From an uncultured Pseudomonas sp. (GTDB taxonomy: Bacteria > Pseudomonadota > Gammaproteobacteria > Pseudomonadales > Pseudomonadaceae), in assembly GCA_946886875.1 (NCBI GenBank), contig CAMPJN010000161.1, positions 1 through 8,106 on the forward strand: DNA of 8,106 nucleotides. Direction: 5' to 3'. Shown one piece after another: positions 1-8,106 of this stretch; within the stretch, counting starts at the first letter, position 1; every line of letters starts with the position of its first letter. The translations under genes were made by a program, and so were the position numbers. Under the pieces are notes generated by a model. The model had not been told where the DNA came from. It did no database searches and was given only the letters and a program-made list of their open reading frames with translations.

Positions 1-1349
1 CCGACGCCGCTGTCCAGGGCCAGGTCGTTACCGACCATCGAAACCTTGCTCATCGCCTCCGGGCCGTTGCCGATAAGGGTCGCGCCTTTTACCGGCGCGG
101 TGATCTTGCCGTCCTCGATCAGGTAGGCCTCGCTGGTGGAGAAGACGAACTTGCCGCTGGTGATATCCACCTGACCGCCGCCCAGGTTGGCGCAGTAGAT
201 ACCCTTTTTCACCGAACGGATGATTTCTTCCGGGTCGCTCTCGCCGGCCAGCATGTAGGTATTGGTCATGCGCGGCATCGGCAGGTGCGCGTAGGATTCG
301 CGACGACCATTGCCGGTGCAGCTCACGCCCATCAGGCGGGCGTTCAGCTTGTCCTGCATATAGCCCTTGAGCACGCCGTTTTCGATCAGCGTGGTGCATT
401 GGGTCGGTGTACCTTCGTCGTCGATGCTCAGCGAGCCGCGACGCTCGGCCAAAGTGCCGTCGTCGACTATGGTGCACAGGCTGGAAGCGACTTTCTCGCC
501 CATGCGGCCGCTATAGGCCGAGCTGCCCTTGCGGTTGAAATCGCCTTCCAGACCGTGCCCGACCGCTTCGTGCAGCAACACGCCGGACCAGCCGGCGCCC
601 ATCACCACCGGCATGCTGCCGGCCGGCGCAGGGATTGCCTCGAGATTGACCAGGGCCTGGCGCAAGGCCTCACGGGCATAGCCCATAGCGCGATCTTCGC
701 TCAAGAAATAGCGGTAATCGGTACGCCCGCCGCCACCATGACCGCCACGCTCGCGGCGGCCGTTCTGTTCGACGATGACACTGACGTTGAAACGCACCAA
801 GGGGCGGATGTCCGCCGCCAGGCTGCCATCGATGGCGGCAACCATCACCCGGTCCCAGACCCCGGCGAGGCTGACGGTGACTTGCTTGATTCGCGAGTCG
901 AGGGCGCGGGTGGCCTGGTCGACCTGTTTGAGCAGCTCGACTTTCTGCGCGCGATCGATCACATCCAGAGGGTTGTCCCTGGCGTAGAGCGCTGGCACCA
1001 CGGGGCTGCTGAAGGCCTGCACCCGACCGTTCTGCCCGGCACGGGCAATCGAGCGCGCAGCGCGGGCGGCCTGGCCCAGCGCCTCGGCGGTGATCGCATT
1101 GCTGTAGGCGAAGCCGGTTTTCTCGCCGGACTGGGCGCGTACACCAACGCCCTGATCGAGGTGAAAGCTGCCTTCCTTGACGATGCCATCCTCCAGCACC
1201 CAGGTCTCGGAGACCTGACTCTGGAAATACAGATCGGCGGCGTCGATACCAGGGCCGGCCAAGTCACCGAGAACACCCGGCAGTTGTTCGATGCTCAAGC
1301 CACCGGGGCCCAGCAGATGTTCGCTAACCGACAACAACATCTCGCTCAT
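1..1349 (-). CDS. tldD: TldD metalloprotease subunit (3' end cut by window edge)
   Basis: Zinc metalloprotease subunit. TldD pairs with TldE (PmbA) in the cytoplasm; in E. coli the pair degrades unfolded peptides, including the antitoxin CcdA, and trims the microcin B17 precursor. The reading frame is open from ATG at 1349 to the window edge, giving 449 residues beginning [19 protein letters not shown]. coli TldD has about 480, so roughly 30 C-terminal residues are missing. The HExxxH metal motif is HEAVGH at residues 260-265 (bases 555-572), followed by [19 protein letters not shown], typical of TldD. A glycine-rich stretch lies near residues 198-210. The visible part ends at [12 protein letters not shown]; from family knowledge the conserved C-terminal cysteine segment that contributes to the zinc site follows just past the edge. 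The start is preceded by GGGA about 10 bases upstream, and the gap to the nit stop is only 19 bases, which suggests co-transcription. The open frame stops only because the window ends; I see no frameshift. Confidence 0.96.
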   Translation of the reverse strand, partial: MSEMLLSVSEHLLGPGGLSIEQLPGVLGDLAGPGIDAADLYFQSQVSETWVLEDGIVKEGSFHLDQGVGVRAQSGEKTGFAYSNAITAEALGQAARAARSIARAGQNGRVQAFSSPVVPALYARDNPLDVIDRAQKVELLKQVDQATRALDSRIKQVTVSLAGVWDRVMVAAIDGSLAADIRPLVRFNVSVIVEQNGRRERGGHGGGGRTDYRYFLSEDRAMGYAREALRQALVNLEAIPAPAGSMPVVMGAGWSGVLLHEAVGHGLEGDFNRKGSSAYSGRMGEKVASSLCTIVDDGTLAERRGSLSIDDEGTPTQCTTLIENGVLKGYMQDKLNARLMGVSCTGNGRRESYAHLPMPRMTNTYMLAGESDPEEIIRSVKKGIYCANLGGGQVDITSGKFVFSTSEAYLIEDGKITAPVKGATLIGNGPEAMSKVSMVGNDLALDSGV

Positions 1350-1368
1350 GACTGCTTTATCCCGTTGA

Positions 1369-2235
1369 TCATGGTTCTAAACCAGATTGTTCTAAATCAG
1401 GCAGCCGTGGTTCGGCCGCGGTAAAAAATCGTTTGTGTCGCGCCACCGGCATGCGCTGGCGGATCGCCGCCTGCTCGAGCGGGTCGCGCTGCGCGTGCAG
1501 GCAACCTTCGCCTTGTGCCTGCTCCGCCAACACCCGCCCCCAAGGGTCGATGATCGCCGAGTGGCCGAATGTCTCGCGCCCGCCGGGGTGACTACCGCCC
1601 TGCCCCGCGGCGAGGATATAGCATTGGGTTTCGATGGCCCGCGCGCGGGTCAGAACTTGCCAATGCGCGGCGCCGGTTATCGCGGTGAACGCCGCCGGCA
1701 CAGTGATCAGCTCAGCACCAGCTTCGCGCAAGGCGCCATAGAGTTCAGCAAAGCGCAGGTCGTAGCACACCGTCAAACCCAAACGACCCAACGGCGTATC
1801 CGCCACCACCACCTGGTTGCCGTGGGCGAAGTCGTCGGACTCGCGGTAACGGCCGTGGCTGTCGGCAACATCCACATCGAACAAGTGCAATTTGTCATAG
1901 CGCGCCGCCTGTTGCCCCTGGGCGTCGATCAACAGACTGCAGGCACGTGCCTTGGCCTCGGGTTGCCCCTGCGGCGGCAGCGGCAAGGTGCCAGCGACTA
2001 TCCATAAACCGAAGTCGCGCGCGCATTGCTTCAGCCACGGCAGGATCGGCCCTTCGCCCAAAGCTTCGCGGCGCCCCAGTTCGGCCAGATCGCGGCGGCC
2101 CATGGCGGCGAAGTTTTCCGGCAGCACCGCCAGCTTGGCGCCACCCACGGCCGCCTGCTCCAACAGGCCTCTGGCCTGGCGCAGATTGGCCAGCACATCG
2201 TCCTGACTGACCATTTGAATTACGGCTAAGTTCAT
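1369..2235 (-). CDS. Nitrilase-superfamily amidase, Nit1 / deaminated glutathione amidase type
   Basis: Carbon-nitrogen hydrolase of 288 residues, beginning [18 protein letters not shown]. The superfamily triad is visible: E40 in LAVLPENF, K115 in [11 protein letters not shown] and C157 in LTVCYDLRF. The stretch [20 protein letters not shown] is characteristic of the Nit1 branch, whose members (mammalian Nit1, E. coli YbeM) hydrolyse deaminated glutathione to 2-oxoglutarate and cysteinylglycine, a metabolite-repair reaction in the cytoplasm. The exact substrate here is inferred from these motifs; another omega-amidase-like activity cannot be excluded. I chose ATG at 2235 because GGGA lies five bases upstream of it. 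An in-frame ATG two codons earlier (2241) has the purine run touching it, and the frame stays open further back into yhdP (to 2430), where the peptide has no family resemblance. The gene sits between yhdP and tldD, 46 bases after the yhdP stop and 19 before tldD. Confidence 0.93.
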   Translation of the reverse strand: MNLAVIQMVSQDDVLANLRQARGLLEQAAVGGAKLAVLPENFAAMGRRDLAELGRREALGEGPILPWLKQCARDFGLWIVAGTLPLPPQGQPEAKARACSLLIDAQGQQAARYDKLHLFDVDVADSHGRYRESDDFAHGNQVVVADTPLGRLGLTVCYDLRFAELYGALREAGAELITVPAAFTAITGAAHWQVLTRARAIETQCYILAAGQGGSHPGGRETFGHSAIIDPWGRVLAEQAQGEGCLHAQRDPLEQAAIRQRMPVARHKRFFTAAEPRLPDLEQSGLEP

Positions 2236-2281
2236 CGGCATCCCATGACAGAAAAACGCTACCGCCTCCCAGCCTACAGCC

Positions 2282-5200
2282 TTATTTCGGCTTTTCGAAC
2301 GGTTTATCGAAGCTGATCTGCGGATCGAGCAATGGCCCGGTGACGTCGTACTGCACGCTGGCAAAGCGCGCGACGCGGTCGCCAAGCAGTTTATCCACAA
2401 CGAAGAGCGCGCCACCGATGGCCGGCGCACCGACGATAAGCGCTGCCAGCGGCAGGTTGTTGGTCACTGGCAAGGTCACCAGGAGTTTGGCATCGATCAT
2501 CTGATCGGCCATATCGAGCTTGCCGTTGAGTTCGAGGTTGCTCGATGGCCCCGTCAGGGTGATCGGCTCCTGGGTGGTGAACACGCCGCTATCGGCGACC
2601 AGCAGGCCTTTGACCCGGTCATAGCTCAGGCCTTTGCCGAGCAGATCAGAGAAGTCCAGACGCAGCCGGCGGCCGATCGAGTTGAAATTGAGCAAGCCGA
2701 ATACCCGCAACGCCGAGGCCGGCCCCTGCACTTCGGAAAACTGCCCCTTGCGCATGCTCGCGTCCATGCTGCCGCTGAAGCGTTTCATGCTGGCCCAGGC
2801 CGGCGAGCCCGGCCAACTGCCGTCGACATCCAAGTGAAAGCTTTCACTGCTGGCGGTCGGCGCATAGTTCCAGGCCAGCAGTACATCGGCCAGATCCTTA
2901 CCCTGTAAACGCCCCTTGTACCAACTGCTGGTGGCGCCCGGCGCGCCCTGCCAACCGACTTTACCGGTCAGCTGCAGGCCTTTCAGGTTGAGGTCCACTT
3001 CGCTGAACTGCACCCCCTCGGCATTCGGTCTGGCCTTCAGCGACCAGGCGCCCAGCACCTCGGCGCCCTGGGTAACCTCGGCGATGCGTACATCCAAGGC
3101 TGGTATCTGTCGCGGATCGACCTCACGCAGCGGATCGGGCTTGTCTTCCACGACCTGATCAGGCGCCGCTGTCACTTTCAATTGCGCAGCCGGGAAACGC
3201 AGGTAATCGAGATTGACCGCAATAGGAGTAGTCACGACATCCGGCAAATCGATGCGGCCCTTGAGTACCTGGCTATCCAGGCCCAGAGCCCAGGCGCCGG
3301 GAGCACGCGCGAGTTGCACCTTGAGGTTATCGAGAACCACGCCGAAACCGTTGAAACGCGCGATATCCAGGCGCGCACCCTTGAACACTTGCTCGGCATC
3401 GTCGCGCGGCACGCTGGCGTAGGGTTTCAAGGCGGCCTGCCAAGCAGCCCAATCCAACTCGGCCAGACGCCCGCGCAGGCGAACTCCCGGCGCCGACGGC
3501 AAGGTCGCCGGACCATCGGCCAGGCGCAGTTCACCCCGGCCTTCAGTCGGTTTGCCCATAGGCGCGGCGAACGACAGGCTGGCCAGATCGCTGTAATCCA
3601 ACCAGTAGCGGCGCTCGGGGCCGTCCAGGGTCATACGCCAATCGGCATAGCTTTCAGTTGCGGCGGTCTTGCCGAAGGGCGCCGGCAGCTCGATCGCCAA
3701 GCCCTTGAGGTTGGAGTCCACCCGCAACTGGCTATCGAGACCGTCCAAGGTCAAACGCAGGCGGTAGGGCAGCACGCCGTTCAGCGGCAACGCCTTGGTC
3801 ACGCCGAGCCAAGTAGTCAGCTCATTCAGCGGCACCTGGCCGTGCGCTTCGATCTGGCTGCGCGCCTGACCTCTGCTGCCTTCGGCGATGGCCTTGCCAC
3901 GCACCGCATGGCCGAGCACCTGGGCACGAATGTCCGGAGCGCTCAGGCCGCTGGCGGTGTTGTAACGAAAGGCGCCGCGCAGCTGGTTGAGCTCCAGTTT
4001 AGGATTGCTCAGCTCAAGGCGCGCGCCCTCGGTGGCGAAATCCACCACCACCTCCGGCGCCAGGCCTTTGCGCAGTGGGATATCGAGGTTCAATGCCCCG
4101 GATAACGCGCCCTCGCCCTGCCAGCCGGTGAAAATCTCCGCCGTGCCTATGGGCGCCTCCTGGAGAATCTTCAAGGCATCGCCAACGCTGCTGCTCAGCT
4201 CGCCCTTGAGCTGCAAATGTGGAGTCTGACCGGAAGCGACCGTCGGGATATCGACCAATACATCCTTGACCTGGCTGTCGAGCAAGCGGCCTTGAGCCAG
4301 TCGCACTCGCACGCCGCTGTCCTCGATCAGCACTTCGCCACGGCCCTCACGCAGGCTTGGCCAGCCCGGCTGGAAGGCCAGCTCGGCTTCCTCCACGTCG
4401 AAGAACAGGCTCAGGCTACGGGCGCTGTTCTCCGCGCCTTTGTTCAGCGAGCCCTGGTATTGAAAATATCCCTCGTTGACCTTACCGCCGCGAATCGCCG
4501 TGATCAGCCAGTCCGCCAGCTCCTTGCTCAAACCCGGCGCGCGGGTGGGCAAGTACTTCTCGGTAAAACGCGCATCGCCATCGCGAATACCGACACGCAG
4601 GTCCATATAGTCTTCGGCGGCAGGATCGAGGCGCAAACGGATAAGGAAATCGCCGGCGATGGCACCCTCCTCGCCAACCACCTGCAAGTAGGGACTGCGC
4701 AGGGTGAAGGCTTCCTCGTCGAGCAGCCAGGTCAGCCGGGCGTTGGCCTGACGGTACAGCCAGGGCTTGGGGAACAGGGTGTCCAGATGCAGGGAAAAGT
4801 TTTCCGTGGCCAGACGCAACTCGCCCTGGGCCAAATCGCCGCTCACCCCGCCACTGATGTTTTCCACCGCGGGCGAAGCCAGGTACGCAGCAAAACCGAT
4901 GTTCTCCAGATTGCTGGAGAATTGCAGCCGCGTCGGGCCCTGGCGTTGCGGCCAGTAATCCAGCTGCAGATTGCTCAGGGCGCCATGGGGTTGCAGGCTG
5001 CCAAGCACGTTGGCGGGTTTATCCGGCAAAGGCGCCAAGGCGTCGATCAACGGCAACAGCGGCGCCAGCTCCAGGCGGTCGGCACTGAGCGCCCACTGCG
5101 CTTCACGCTCGGTGGTCTCCTGACGATGGGTCAGGGCCAATTGCGTCTGGCCCCAACGCGTCTCGCCCTGGCTGAAGGCCAGGTCATCGAGCAGCAGATG

Positions 5201-6124
5201 GAAACCCTGTTCGGTTCGTTCGAAATAAGCGTTGAGGGCGACATCGTCGAGCTGGGTCGCGGCGCGCTCGGCATAGGCGGCGCTGAGCTTCGGCACGTGC
5301 AAGCGGCCGACTGCATGCTGCATTGCACCATCGGCCCAGTCGAGCCACAGCTCACCGCCGCCTTGCAGTTGTTCCAGCCGCCACTCGCGGCTCAGGCCCG
5401 CCGGCAGCCAGCGCGCCCAATCGCTTTGCGGCAGGCTCAAATACAGCTCGGCCCGCGCCTCGCGCCACTGCTCGGGCTGCATATGGGTACGCACTTGCAG
5501 GGCAACCGGCTGGCCATCCGGCAACAGCAAACGGCCATCGAGACGCTGACGGCTGGCGCCGTTACGCAGCGTCAGGTTGACGTAGGACAGGGTCAGCGCC
5601 GGCTGCCCATGGGCTTGCAGAGTGACCTGACTATCGAGCAACGAGAAGCGCTTGACCGCTTGCAACTGGCGCAGCACCTGGGCGATATCCATGGCCGCTG
5701 CGTCCTTGCGCTGCGGCAGGCCTTGCAGCGCCCATTTGCCCTGCTCGTCCTGCGCGGCACTCAGGTGCAGACCTTCCAGCTCCAGCCGGGCGACGCGCAG
5801 CTGCCGTGCCATCAGACTGGCAAGCACATCGGGGACCACCCGTACCTGATCGAGACTGAGGCGATTGGCGCCCTCGCCGACTTGCACATGGTGAGCGATC
5901 AGCAGTGGCGAAAAAACGCTCCAACGCCCTTCCAGGCTGCCGATCACCGCAGGCATGCCCAGCGCCGCGCTGGCTTTATCTTCAGCTTCCAGGCGGTATT
6001 CGGCGACCAGCGGCACCAGCTCGCGACCGAGGCTGACATAGAGCGCCGCCAGCACCAGGGCGAGGGCACAGAGGCCAAGGGTCCAACGTAGCGATGCAAC
6101 GAAAAAACGCGCCAAGGCTTCCAT
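2282..6124 (-). CDS. yhdP: YhdP family AsmA-like envelope protein (phospholipid transport)
   Basis: Large envelope protein of 1280 residues, close to E. coli YhdP (about 1266). YhdP, with TamB and YdbH, is an AsmA-like protein that bridges the periplasm and moves phospholipids from the inner to the outer membrane. The N terminus (MEALARFFVASLRW) carries one membrane segment at about residues 12-32, preceded by basic residues, which anchors it in the inner membrane with the rest in the periplasm. The remainder alternates short hydrophobic and polar stretches, as expected of a long beta-rich groove (DUF3971/AsmA-like). A second hydrophobic, Gly/Ala-rich stretch (NLPLAALIVGAPAIGGALFVV) lies at about residues 1223-1243, then a short tail SVQYDVTGPLLDPQISF to the end. 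The start has AAAGG about nine bases upstream and lies 31 bases after the rng stop. The frame is uninterrupted. Family assignment is firm; the lipid role comes from E. coli work. Confidence 0.95.
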   Translation of the reverse strand: MEALARFFVASLRWTLGLCALALVLAALYVSLGRELVPLVAEYRLEAEDKASAALGMPAVIGSLEGRWSVFSPLLIAHHVQVGEGANRLSLDQVRVVPDVLASLMARQLRVARLELEGLHLSAAQDEQGKWALQGLPQRKDAAAMDIAQVLRQLQAVKRFSLLDSQVTLQAHGQPALTLSYVNLTLRNGASRQRLDGRLLLPDGQPVALQVRTHMQPEQWREARAELYLSLPQSDWARWLPAGLSREWRLEQLQGGGELWLDWADGAMQHAVGRLHVPKLSAAYAERAATQLDDVALNAYFERTEQGFHLLLDDLAFSQGETRWGQTQLALTHRQETTEREAQWALSADRLELAPLLPLIDALAPLPDKPANVLGSLQPHGALSNLQLDYWPQRQGPTRLQFSSNLENIGFAAYLASPAVENISGGVSGDLAQGELRLATENFSLHLDTLFPKPWLYRQANARLTWLLDEEAFTLRSPYLQVVGEEGAIAGDFLIRLRLDPAAEDYMDLRVGIRDGDARFTEKYLPTRAPGLSKELADWLITAIRGGKVNEGYFQYQGSLNKGAENSARSLSLFFDVEEAELAFQPGWPSLREGRGEVLIEDSGVRVRLAQGRLLDSQVKDVLVDIPTVASGQTPHLQLKGELSSSVGDALKILQEAPIGTAEIFTGWQGEGALSGALNLDIPLRKGLAPEVVVDFATEGARLELSNPKLELNQLRGAFRYNTASGLSAPDIRAQVLGHAVRGKAIAEGSRGQARSQIEAHGQVPLNELTTWLGVTKALPLNGVLPYRLRLTLDGLDSQLRVDSNLKGLAIELPAPFGKTAATESYADWRMTLDGPERRYWLDYSDLASLSFAAPMGKPTEGRGELRLADGPATLPSAPGVRLRGRLAELDWAAWQAALKPYASVPRDDAEQVFKGARLDIARFNGFGVVLDNLKVQLARAPGAWALGLDSQVLKGRIDLPDVVTTPIAVNLDYLRFPAAQLKVTAAPDQVVEDKPDPLREVDPRQIPALDVRIAEVTQGAEVLGAWSLKARPNAEGVQFSEVDLNLKGLQLTGKVGWQGAPGATSSWYKGRLQGKDLADVLLAWNYAPTASSESFHLDVDGSWPGSPAWASMKRFSGSMDASMRKGQFSEVQGPASALRVFGLLNFNSIGRRLRLDFSDLLGKGLSYDRVKGLLVADSGVFTTQEPITLTGPSSNLELNGKLDMADQMIDAKLLVTLPVTNNLPLAALIVGAPAIGGALFVVDKLLGDRVARFASVQYDVTGPLLDPQISFDKPFEKPK

Positions 6125-6155
6125 TCAGTTCAACCTTTGCCCGTACCTGGGCGCC

Positions 6156-7613
6156 TCATAACAGGACCACATCGTATTGTTCCTGGGAGTACATGGTCTC
6201 GACCTGGAACTTGATGGTGCGGCCGATAAAGGCTTCCAGATCGGCGACATTACCCGACTCCTCGTCGAGCAGACGGTCGACCACTTTCTGGTTGGCCAGC
6301 ACGCGATAGCCTTCGGCCTGGTAGGCGCGGGCTTCGCGGAGGATTTCGCGGAAAATTTCGTAGCAGGTGGTTTCCGCGGTTTTCAGCTTGCCGCGGCCCT
6401 GGCAGCAACTGCAGGGCTCGCACAATATCTGCTCGAGGCTCTCGCGGGTGCGTTTGCGAGTCATCTGCACCAGGCCCAGCTCGGTGATGCCGATGATGTT
6501 GGTCTTGGCGTGGTCGCGCTCCAGTTGTTTTTCCAGGGTGCGCAATACCTGGCGCTGATGCTCCTGGTCTTCCATATCGATGAAATCGATGATGATGATG
6601 CCGCCGATATTGCGCAGGCGCAGCTGCCGGCCGATGGCGGTGGCCGCTTCCAGGTTGGTCTTGAAGATCGTCTCTTCGAGGGTGCGATGACCGACGAAAG
6701 CGCCGGTGTTGACGTCGATGGTGGTCATCGCCTCGGCCGGATCGACCACCAGGTAGCCGCCGGACTTCAACGGCACTTTGCGGTCCAGGGCTTTCTGGAT
6801 CTCGTCTTCGATGCCATGCAGATCGAAAATCGGTCGCTCGCCCGGGTAATGCTCCAGGCGGTCGGTGATTTCCGGCATCAGCTCGGCGATGAACTGGGTG
6901 ATTTTCTGATAGGTCTCCCGCGAGTCGACGCGAATTTTTTCGGTGCGCGCGCTGACCAGGTCGCGCAGGGTGCGCAGGGCCAGACTGAGGTCTTCGTAGA
7001 TCACCGAAGGCGCCGGCGCGCTCTTGATCTGCGCAGCGATCTGATCCCATAAACGCCGCAGGTAGCGGATGTCGACCAGGATCTCATCAGCGCCAGCGCC
7101 ATCGGCGGCGGTACGCAGGATAAAGCCGCCGCTCTCTTCGATGCCCTCGGCGGCGACGCAGTCGGCCACCACCTGCTTGAGCCGCTCACGCTCGGCTTCG
7201 TCCTCGATCTTCAAGGAAATGCCGACGTGGCTGCTGCGCGGCATATACACCAGATAACGCGAAGGGATCGACAGCTGGGTGGTCAGGCGCGCGCCCTTGG
7301 TGCCGATCGGGTCCTTGGTGACCTGAACCACCAGGGCCTGGCCTTCATGTACCAGGGCGCTGATGCTTTCCACCGCGCTGCCTTCACGGGTGGAAATTTC
7401 CGAAGCATGGATAAAGGCCGCACGCTCCAGGCCGATATCGACGAACGCCGCCTGCATACCAGGTAGCACCCGCACCACCTTGCCTTTGTAGATATTGCCG
7501 GCGATCCCGCGCTTCTGCGTGCGCTCGACGTGCACTTCCTGCAGAACGCCGTTTTCCACCACTGCCACGCGCGATTCCATTGGCGTGATATTGATCAGAA
7601 TTTCTTCACTCAT
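6156..7613 (-). CDS. rng: Ribonuclease G
   Basis: Endoribonuclease of the RNase E/G family, 485 residues (E. coli RNase G has 489). It acts in the cytoplasm, maturing the 5' end of 16S rRNA and cutting selected mRNAs, with preference for 5'-monophosphate ends. The N terminus MSEEILINITPMESRVAVVE matches the family. An S1-like RNA-binding region follows, about residues 35-125, with GNIYKGKVVRVLPGMQAAFVDIG. The DNase I-like catalytic region carries D300 in TIDVNTGAFVG and D343 in IIIDFIDM; the 43-residue spacing equals that of the magnesium-binding aspartates D303 and D346 of RNase E. The zinc link is at residues 398-404, CEPCSCC, followed by QGRG. There is no long RNase E-type scaffold tail, which separates it from Rne. 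ATG at 7613 matches the family start; an upstream in-frame ATG at 7643 would add ten unlike residues. A hairpin covers its ribosome binding site (see 7617-7636). Confidence 0.97.
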   Translation of the reverse strand: MSEEILINITPMESRVAVVENGVLQEVHVERTQKRGIAGNIYKGKVVRVLPGMQAAFVDIGLERAAFIHASEISTREGSAVESISALVHEGQALVVQVTKDPIGTKGARLTTQLSIPSRYLVYMPRSSHVGISLKIEDEAERERLKQVVADCVAAEGIEESGGFILRTAADGAGADEILVDIRYLRRLWDQIAAQIKSAPAPSVIYEDLSLALRTLRDLVSARTEKIRVDSRETYQKITQFIAELMPEITDRLEHYPGERPIFDLHGIEDEIQKALDRKVPLKSGGYLVVDPAEAMTTIDVNTGAFVGHRTLEETIFKTNLEAATAIGRQLRLRNIGGIIIIDFIDMEDQEHQRQVLRTLEKQLERDHAKTNIIGITELGLVQMTRKRTRESLEQILCEPCSCCQGRGKLKTAETTCYEIFREILREARAYQAEGYRVLANQKVVDRLLDEESGNVADLEAFIGRTIKFQVETMYSQEQYDVVLL

Positions 7614-7616
7614 GCG

Positions 7617-7636
7617 TCCATCTCTTCGGAGATGAA
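7617..7636 (-). promoter_or_regulatory. Hairpin covering the rng ribosome binding site
   Basis: Read on the minus strand, UUCAUCUC pairs with GAGAUGGA across a CGAA loop, giving an eight-pair stem with one G-U pair. The 3' arm contains the only purine-rich ribosome binding candidate for rng and ends three bases before its ATG (7613). The pairing is seen directly; a role in limiting rng translation is inference. It could also be a chance stem in a GC-rich leader. Confidence 0.45.
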
Positions 7637-7699
7637 GCTGCAAGCGGGGTGGCTGAAGCGATCAGCGATTGCATCCATTCACCCGCGGCCGACAACCTC

Positions 7700-8106
7700 T
7701 TAACTGTGGACTGGCAGTTGCCAGCACGAAATAGCGAATTCTGCGAGCATCTCGGCGGTTTCGCACAAGGGCAGCCCCACGACCGCCGAATAACTGCCCT
7801 GCAACTGGCTGACGAACACTGCCGCCAACCCCTGAATAGCATAACTGCCGGCCTTGTCCTGCGGCTCGCCCGTCGCCCAGTAGGCTTCGATCTCGGCGAG
7901 ACGCAGCGGGCGAAAACGCACCTGGCTGCTGACCACTCGCACCGCCGTCTTAGCCTGCGAAACCAGCGCCACTGCCGTCAGTACCTGGTGCTCGCGGCCG
8001 GACAAGGCGCTCAAGGTGGCCACGGCTTCGTCACGATTGGCGGGTTTGCCGAGAATCCGCCCATCGAGCACCACGGCGGTATCGGCGCCGAGCACCACGG
8101 CATCCG
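7700..8106 (-). CDS. maf: Maf family nucleotide pyrophosphatase, YhdE type (5' end cut by window edge)
   Basis: Nucleoside triphosphate pyrophosphatase of the Maf family. The YhdE branch hydrolyses dTTP, UTP and modified pyrimidine nucleotides to monophosphates, a housecleaning role in the cytoplasm. The C-terminal 134 residues are visible; a full protein has about 195-205, so about 60-70 N-terminal residues, including the first substrate-binding motif, lie past the edge. Visible family motifs in order are [10 protein letters not shown] with its catalytic-region aspartate, [37 protein letters not shown] and [18 protein letters not shown]. The IQG following DKAGSYA points to the YhdE (dTTP/UTP) type rather than the YceF (m7GTP) type, and so does its position just before rng, as in E. 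coli. A GTG at 8098 is an internal valine codon, not the start: the frame and family match continue upstream. The stop is TAA, 86 bases before rng. Confidence 0.94.
   Translation of the reverse strand, partial: DAVVLGADTAVVLDGRILGKPANRDEAVATLSALSGREHQVLTAVALVSQAKTAVRVVSSQVRFRPLRLAEIEAYWATGEPQDKAGSYAIQGLAAVFVSQLQGSYSAVVGLPLCETAEMLAEFAISCWQLPVHS

Noticed and set aside
285..1424. A 379-codon open frame on the plus strand opposite tldD.
   Set aside because: It is a shadow of tldD, which carries the HExxxH motif and full family similarity. The shadow peptide resembles nothing I know and overlaps into the end of nit.
2236..2281. Possible terminator after yhdP: a weak stem followed by a run of five T on the minus strand.
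   Set aside because: The stem has only about five pairs with wobbles and a 13-base loop, and nit follows at once with its own ribosome binding site. It is too weak to call.
2236..2430. Upstream in-frame extension of nit into the end of yhdP, adding about 65 residues.
   Set aside because: The added peptide has no resemblance to nitrilases, which begin near MNLAVIQ, and the start at 2235 has its own ribosome binding site. The extension is an out-of-frame reading of the yhdP 3' end.
3182..4105. A 307-codon open frame on the plus strand opposite yhdP.
   Set aside because: It lies entirely within yhdP and has the same biased composition as the other antisense shadows, with no domain or plausible ribosome binding site that I could see.
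4217..6091. A 624-codon open frame on the plus strand opposite yhdP.
   Set aside because: The minus strand encodes a convincing YhdP throughout. The plus-strand peptide is low-complexity, rich in Q, A, L, R and G, with no recognisable domain. Long antisense frames are common in GC-rich genes because of third-position bias.
6177..7052. A 291-codon open frame on the plus strand opposite rng.
   Set aside because: The minus strand here is RNase G with both catalytic aspartates and the zinc link, so the plus-strand frame is a shadow.
7614..7643. Alternative rng start ten codons upstream at 7643.
   Set aside because: The added residues MQLHLRRDGR do not match the family N terminus, while MSEEILINITP at 7613 does. 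The extension would also run through the leader hairpin.
7660..7674. Short inverted repeat in the maf-rng gap.
   Set aside because: On the transcribed (minus) strand one position is an A-C mismatch, leaving a short interrupted stem with a three-base loop and no U-tract.

Overview
The window is an ordinary chromosomal housekeeping block from a GC-rich gammaproteobacterium, most likely Pseudomonas or a close relative (such as Azotobacter). This rests on the protein sequences, notably RNase G and the nitrilase-type amidase, and on the gene order. I had no database search, so the genus is an inference. I see no insertion sequence, phage gene, CRISPR array, tRNA, rRNA or sign of recent transfer.

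All five genes lie on the minus strand and are read from high to low coordinates: maf/yhdE (5' end cut by the window edge), rng (RNase G), yhdP (large AsmA-like envelope protein), a nitrilase-superfamily amidase of the Nit1 (deaminated glutathione amidase) type, and tldD (3' end cut by the window edge). The gaps between them are about 86, 31, 46 and 19 bases, with no convincing terminator in any gap, so the cluster is probably one transcription unit. Its promoter would lie beyond position 8106; in relatives the unit follows mreBCD. No stretch over 300 bases lacks a gene.

The products have different jobs. Maf/YhdE hydrolyses non-canonical or excess nucleoside triphosphates. RNase G matures 16S rRNA and degrades mRNA. 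YhdP helps move phospholipids to the outer membrane. The Nit amidase repairs a damaged glutathione by-product. TldD is one half of the TldD/TldE metalloprotease. In E. coli the order mreBCD-yhdE-rng-yhdP-tldD is similar but lacks the nit gene; I recall the Pseudomonas order carrying nit between yhdP and tldD. All genes look intact within the window, with their catalytic residues present.

I did not find a new biological system. The most checkable unusual features are a hairpin that covers the rng ribosome binding site and a cluster of four cysteines at the RNase G zinc link.
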